Assembly: GCA_027622355.1 (NCBI GenBank) | Contig: JAQBZT010000091.1 | Span: 1 to 9,658, forward strand | Length of the DNA stretch: 9,658 bases | Source of the DNA: a bacterium | GTDB lineage: Bacteria > UBA8248 | Reading direction: 5' to 3' | Shown: positions 6,654-9,658 of the stretch, piece after piece | Numbering within the stretch: the stretch's first letter is position 1 | How the letters are laid out: each line of letters starts with the position of its first letter | Position numbers and translations under genes: made by a program | Notes under the pieces: model-generated | Told to the model about the DNA's origin: nothing | The model's database searches: none | What the model saw: only the letters and a program-made list of their open reading frames with translations

Positions 6654-8153
6654 ATGAAACAAGGAACTTTGAAATTGGAAAAGATCGCAAAAACTGAAAA
6701 GGCAGTCTTGCTGCTGGGTTTTGTCTATCTTGCTGTTTTTGTTTTTCTCGCCAGCGCGGGACTTGAGGGCGGCTTTGTGTATTTGTTGGCCGTGGTCAGC
6801 ATCGCAGCGGCGGCGGTGGCCCTCTTCTCCCTGGAAGAGGCGCTGCTGGTTGGAATCTTTCTGCTTCCGCTGGTGTCCATACAGGGCCGCCTTCCCTTTT
6901 TGGACCACACGGTTTCCTTTGACCGGTTTTGGGTCGCTTGGTTTCCCCTGATCTGCCTTATCCGCCGGTTCCGCGAAGGGGCGAGGTCCATCCGGGTTCC
7001 GGCCGGGATGAAGACGGCCTGGCTCGTCGTTTTGGTTTTCGTTCTGTTGCGCACAACGATAACCTGGTGGAACGGAGAACTGGGCGGGGGGGGCGTGACC
7101 GAGTCTCTGAAATGGATATTACAGGGTTTCTTCTTTCTCGCAGTGGCGGACACCTTGGCCCGGAAGCCGGGGCTGAGCGTACGCGCCGTCCGGATGGTTT
7201 TGCTGTCCATCGGGTGTGTGGTTTCGGTGGCTCTGCTCCAAATCGTTTCGACCTCATTGCAGATTCCGTTTCCCAGGATGGTCTGGTTTCCCGAGGGAGA
7301 TTTTCCCTTCCTGAAGTATTATTCCACAATCGGGCACCCGAATTTCCTGGCCGCCATCCTGGGGGTGGGGGTGTCCCTTGGGGTCATGGCCCTGGAGCGG
7401 GGGAGGGAGAAGTGGCTCTGGGCGGGTTTTCTCGTCGCGGTGATGGCCTTGTCCATGTTCACCAGAAGCCTGATCGCTTTGTTCATCGTTTTGCCGGTCC
7501 TGTTCATGTTGCTGCTCCGGCTAAGGGCTTTGCGCCTTTCTCGTTGGGCCTTGTCGGGAGTCTGTGGGGTGGTGTTCCTCGTTGCAGTTGGAGTGTGGGG
7601 AAATCAGGATATGTTCCGTGGAAACTCGTTCTCTGTGCGCGGGTACATTTATCAGGTCCTGAGTCCTGCCGTCCGCCGTTCTCTCGTTCTGGGATATGGG
7701 CCTGGAAGATTTGGAGCGGTCTTCGTTGACGCTGAACGGGATCTGCCGCTGGAAAAACTGCCCTTGTGGCGGAAGAAAATTGACGCCCGCATAGCCAGAC
7801 AAATGGTAGAGAGCAAGGACGGCTTTTTATTATTGCCCCCATCCGATGAGCACATTTTCCTCAAAAAGAAATTGTCCGGCGATCTGGTCCTGAAGGCAGC
7901 GCAAAAAAGAGACTGGAATTTCCAGGGAGAGGTTTTTTCGGAAAAAGCGGGCACAACCCGACTGTTCATCGAGCGGAACGGCATCAAGAATTACACGGAT
8001 TTCAATTCCATCGGTGGCCCCGGGAGAGACTTGAGAATTTTCAAGCCGGTGGCTTTTGCGGAATTCCCGGGTTGGGAATTCATCGGAGAAAGGTCCCGTT
8101 TGCCCACTGGATATTCCCGTGTGGTGGATCCCCAAACCGGAAAGGACCCATAG
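6654..8153 (+). CDS. O-antigen ligase/polymerase-like membrane protein, apparently truncated by a frameshift
   Basis: 499 residues as read. The start is uncertain: the ATG at 6654 follows a stop directly and has no good ribosome-binding site, while AAGGA at 6661-6665 would suit a TTG at 6675. About eleven hydrophobic segments lie between residues 17 and 315. Motifs of the O-antigen ligase/Wzy_C family are present: GHPNF at 227-231, Arg271 in a TRSLIA helix start, Arg329 in GNSFSVRGY, and GYGPGRF at 347-353. These enzymes use undecaprenyl-linked glycans at the periplasmic face to polymerise chains or attach them to lipid A or protein. The family normally continues with a His-Asn loop motif and two more membrane helices, and neither is seen here. 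Residues 380-455 are hydrophilic and unrecognised. From residue 471 (FPGW) the sequence matches the start of the modules encoded downstream in another frame. The TAG at 8151 is therefore probably not the natural end. Confidence 0.82.
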   Translation: MKQGTLKLEKIAKTEKAVLLLGFVYLAVFVFLASAGLEGGFVYLLAVVSIAAAAVALFSLEEALLVGIFLLPLVSIQGRLPFLDHTVSFDRFWVAWFPLICLIRRFREGARSIRVPAGMKTAWLVVLVFVLLRTTITWWNGELGGGGVTESLKWILQGFFFLAVADTLARKPGLSVRAVRMVLLSIGCVVSVALLQIVSTSLQIPFPRMVWFPEGDFPFLKYYSTIGHPNFLAAILGVGVSLGVMALERGREKWLWAGFLVAVMALSMFTRSLIALFIVLPVLFMLLLRLRALRLSRWALSGVCGVVFLVAVGVWGNQDMFRGNSFSVRGYIYQVLSPAVRRSLVLGYGPGRFGAVFVDAERDLPLEKLPLWRKKIDARIARQMVESKDGFLLLPPSDEHIFLKKKLSGDLVLKAAQKRDWNFQGEVFSEKAGTTRLFIERNGIKNYTDFNSIGGPGRDLRIFKPVAFAEFPGWEFIGERSRLPTGYSRVVDPQTGKDP

Positions 8154-8497
8154 AAGCGAATTTTGATCTGAAAAGGGTGATGCCCGGGCGACTGGATGGA
8201 ATAAAGGAAGGACAGGCCCGAGTGGGTATTTGGCTGAAGGTCCTGGGGAAAGGAGTGGATGCGGGGAGGCAGGAAATCCGTATCTGGCTGGGAGACAATT
8301 TTTCGACAAAAACGCGGTACATCCCGCAAAAAGAGACCCGGTGGCAGTTCCTGGTTCTGGAGAAAATGCTAGTAGAGAACACTGGGAAGCTGCGTTTCGG
8401 GGTAAACGTATCACTTGGCTCGGGACCGGTTCTGGTCGGGGGGGTGTTTTTCAGTGATGGCAACCGGATTGTTCCTTTGCTTGGAAGGAATGTTCAA
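8019..8497 (+). repeat. Module A (contains the frameshift)
   Basis: First recognisable module. The Gly-Pro-Gly-Arg linker at 8016-8027 and FPGW at 8064-8075 are in the ligase frame. KGPIEANFD, the WLKV strand and the closing GGVFFSDG (ending at about 8460) are in the -1 frame. It is the shortest module and the most divergent at the DNA level. Confidence 0.65.
8127..8153 (+). other. Probable one-base frameshift joining the ligase-like gene to the downstream module frame
   Basis: Up to about 8129 the ligase frame encodes the start of a module. From about 8141 the frame one base back encodes the rest: KGPIEANFD aligns with KGPLSMEFD at about 9170-9196 in a later module. The start-to-start distance from FPGW (8064) to the next PPGW (8552) is 488 bp, one short of a multiple of three, whereas later starts are 519 and 510 bp apart. 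One extra base in the C4 run at 8130-8133 or the A3 run at 8134-8136 would restore a continuous frame and remove the TAG. Confidence 0.75.
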
Positions 8498-9658
8498 CCC
8501 CCCAGAAATGAAATCGAGGGTCTAAGCTGGAAGAGCGGAGCGGGAGAGCTTCCTCCCGGATGGCGATTCGATCCAAACAGCCCGGCCAAGAGGATTGAAG
8601 TGACAGAGGGAGTCCGGCCGGGGGTGAAAACCGCTCTTCGTTTCAAAGGAAAATTTCAAATGATTTTCCCTTTGTCGAACTACGTTGGCAAGGCCTACCT
8701 CGAAGGCCTGAAAGGAAAGGCGTTTGCCGTCAGCGCCATGACCCGGGCGGTGGGGAAGGACCCGGCCGGCAGGTGCATGCGGTTGCGGGTGTACGACGGC
8801 GTGAGCCATCAGGCCACTCCTTCTCAAGTAAGCGACGGCAACTGGCGGTTGATGCAGCTAAGCGGAAGAGTCTCGCCCTCCGCCGGGGAGCTTGCCTTGA
8901 TTCTGGAGGCGGACCGGCAAGAGTGCCTGGTTTGGATTGACGGAATATTTTTCGACGACGGACGGCAGGTGTTCAATCTTCTTCCCATCGGCCTGAATGC
9001 TCCAAGGAATGGAATGGAAGTTTTCCTGATGGCATCCAGGGCGTTGGATATCGGAAGAACAGGGGCTTCTCCTCCCGGCTGGCGCATTTCTGGAAAATCC
9101 CGGAAGGAGCTGAGTTTCCTGGGCGATAAATCCTCTCTCGGCCGGGGAAATGCTTTGTGGTTTCTGCCGAAAGGCCCCTTGAGCATGGAGTTTGATATTG
9201 GCAACCGCTTGTCCCTCGATCCCATGTCCTTGTCAAATGTGTCCCTCTCGGGGGGCGTGTGGGTCAGGCATGACAGGAAATTGTGCACGGTATCCCGGGT
9301 CCGCTTCGCGGTCTATGACGGGCGGGTATCGCGGGGTGTTGTGGATGAACTGATATCCTCCGGAGAGTGGTTGTTTGTCCATTTTCGCGAAGTGAAGCTG
9401 CAAAAACCCACGGAGTTGGTACTCAAATTGGTAATCCCTGAATGTGCGCGGAAAGTGTTGATTGGTCCGCTCTTCGTGAGCGATGGAAAGGTGATACTCC
9501 AGCTGCTGGAGGGGCGTTTTTCCAGCCCCCCCAGAAATAAAATCGAGGGTCTAAGCTGGAAGAGCGGAGCGGGAGAGCTTCCTCCCGGATGGCGATTCGA
9601 TCCGGACAGCCCGGTCAAGAGGATTGAAGTGACAGAGGGAGTCCGGCCGGGGGTGAAA
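8180..9658 (+). CDS. Tandem beta-rich modules, continuation of the ligase-like protein (cut by right edge)
   Basis: Open for 493 codons from the ATG at 8180 to the window end without a stop. The ATG is only the first formal start. Its AGGG is too close to serve as a normal ribosome-binding site, and module homology extends upstream to about 8141, so the segment is best read as the continuation of the ligase-like gene after a frameshift. It encodes the end of one module, two full modules and the start of another. Each has a Pro-Gly-Trp-Arg start, a set of alternating hydrophobic strands, a Val-Tyr-Asp-Gly or similar turn, a (Asn/Glu/Arg)-Trp strand, and ends in Phe-x-(Ser/Asp)-Asp-Gly. The pattern resembles galactose-binding-like jelly-roll carbohydrate-binding modules (CBM4/9 or CBM6 type), but I cannot assign a family. 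No membrane helix or signal peptide is seen. A separately translated surface protein remains possible. Confidence 0.7.
   Translation, partial: MPGRLDGIKEGQARVGIWLKVLGKGVDAGRQEIRIWLGDNFSTKTRYIPQKETRWQFLVLEKMLVENTGKLRFGVNVSLGSGPVLVGGVFFSDGNRIVPLLGRNVQPPRNEIEGLSWKSGAGELPPGWRFDPNSPAKRIEVTEGVRPGVKTALRFKGKFQMIFPLSNYVGKAYLEGLKGKAFAVSAMTRAVGKDPAGRCMRLRVYDGVSHQATPSQVSDGNWRLMQLSGRVSPSAGELALILEADRQECLVWIDGIFFDDGRQVFNLLPIGLNAPRNGMEVFLMASRALDIGRTGASPPGWRISGKSRKELSFLGDKSSLGRGNALWFLPKGPLSMEFDIGNRLSLDPMSLSNVSLSGGVWVRHDRKLCTVSRVRFAVYDGRVSRGVVDELISSGEWLFVHFREVKLQKPTELVLKLVIPECARKVLIGPLFVSDGKVILQLLEGRFSSPPRNKIEGLSWKSGAGELPPGWRFDPDSPVKRIEVTEGVRPGVK
8498..8629 (+). repeat. 132-bp direct repeat, copy 1
   Basis: Pairs with 9527-9658 at an offset of exactly 1029 bp (343 codons). 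Base-by-base comparison gives 128/132 matches, with differences at 8510, 8575, 8576 and 8586. It covers the linker and first strands of module B. Confidence 0.95.
8498..8998 (+). repeat. Module B, 167 residues
   Basis: Starts with the Pro-Pro-Arg-Asn linker, PPGW at 8552-8563, and closes with WIDGIFFDDG around 8933-8962. The order of its strands is the same as in modules A and C. Its first 132 bp are nearly identical to the start of module D. Confidence 0.75.
8999..9526 (+). repeat. Module C, 176 residues
   Basis: Linker Ala-Pro-Arg-Asn at 8999-9010, PPGW at 9071-9082, KGPLSMEFD at about 9170, VYDG near 9312-9323, and closing GPLFVSDG ending at about 9487. It is related to B at the protein level but clearly divergent in DNA, so the array alternates between different module types. 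Confidence 0.75.
9527..9658 (+). repeat. 132-bp direct repeat, copy 2 (start of module D, cut by window end)
   Basis: Second copy of 8498-8629. The match still holds at the last base of the window, so the full repeat is longer than 132 bp. The left boundary is sharp: before the C run the two copies differ. Confidence 0.95.

Noticed and set aside
6929..7729. 266-codon + strand frame inside the ligase-like gene
   Set aside because: A Gly/Arg-rich shadow of the membrane protein, which has clear family motifs and hydrophobic periodicity in its own frame.
8130..8146. Programmed -1 ribosomal frameshift
   Set aside because: No heptamer of the X-XXY-YYZ type is in the ligase frame. The Lys codon at 8142 could slip from AAG to AAA, but no stimulatory stem or internal Shine-Dalgarno sequence is evident; a one-base indel in the C/A runs is simpler.
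1..9658. CRISPR array, tRNA, rRNA or insertion sequence
   Set aside because: I looked for short regularly spaced repeats, transposase motifs and structural RNA signatures and saw none; the only DNA repeat is the coding one at 8498/9527.

Overview
This window holds a single-strand, co-directional run of surface-polysaccharide genes. It comes from a GC-rich bacterium that is probably Gram-negative: an O-antigen ligase/polymerase-type membrane protein and a heparinase II/III-type lyase are both present. The high GC content produces many long shadow frames, but every supported gene is on the + strand. I see nothing that fixes the phylum.

Layout: (1) the 3' part of a heparinase II/III (alginate-lyase-like) gene, cut by the left edge, 3-1184; (2) a complete asparagine-synthase-type amidotransferase, 1194-3116; (3) a GT2 glycosyltransferase, 3127-3915; (4) a HAD phosphatase, 3935-4588; (5) a 653-residue surface-carbohydrate protein with a GT-B-like C-terminal half, 4585-6546; (6) a 107-bp gap; (7) an O-antigen ligase/polymerase-like membrane protein, 6654-8153; (8) a reading frame running from about 8141 off the right edge that encodes tandem beta-rich modules. 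Genes 1 to 5 are 9-19 bp apart or overlap by 4 bp, so they look like one operon.

Working model (inference): the GT2 and GT-B-like proteins build a repeat unit, the HAD enzyme dephosphorylates a sugar precursor, the AsnB-like enzyme amidates a carboxyl-bearing (uronic-type) sugar, the membrane protein polymerises or ligates the glycan at the periplasmic face, and the lyase trims or clears polymer. A uronic-acid-type polymer would fit both the lyase and the amidotransferase.

The most striking part is the right third. The ligase-like protein has the usual membrane core up to its Gly-Tyr-Gly-Pro-Gly motif but lacks the expected His-Asn loop and the last membrane helices before its stop at 8151. 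It instead enters a chain of related modules of about 160-176 residues (Pro-Gly-Trp start, beta-rich body, Asp-Gly end). The chain is interrupted by an apparent one-base frameshift near 8127-8150, continues in another frame to the window end, and contains a 132-bp direct repeat (128/132 identical) spaced exactly 343 codons apart. I read this as one very large ligase-like protein with an expanded, repeat-built, probably carbohydrate-binding periplasmic region. The frameshift is either a sequence error, a real lesion or, less likely, recoding.
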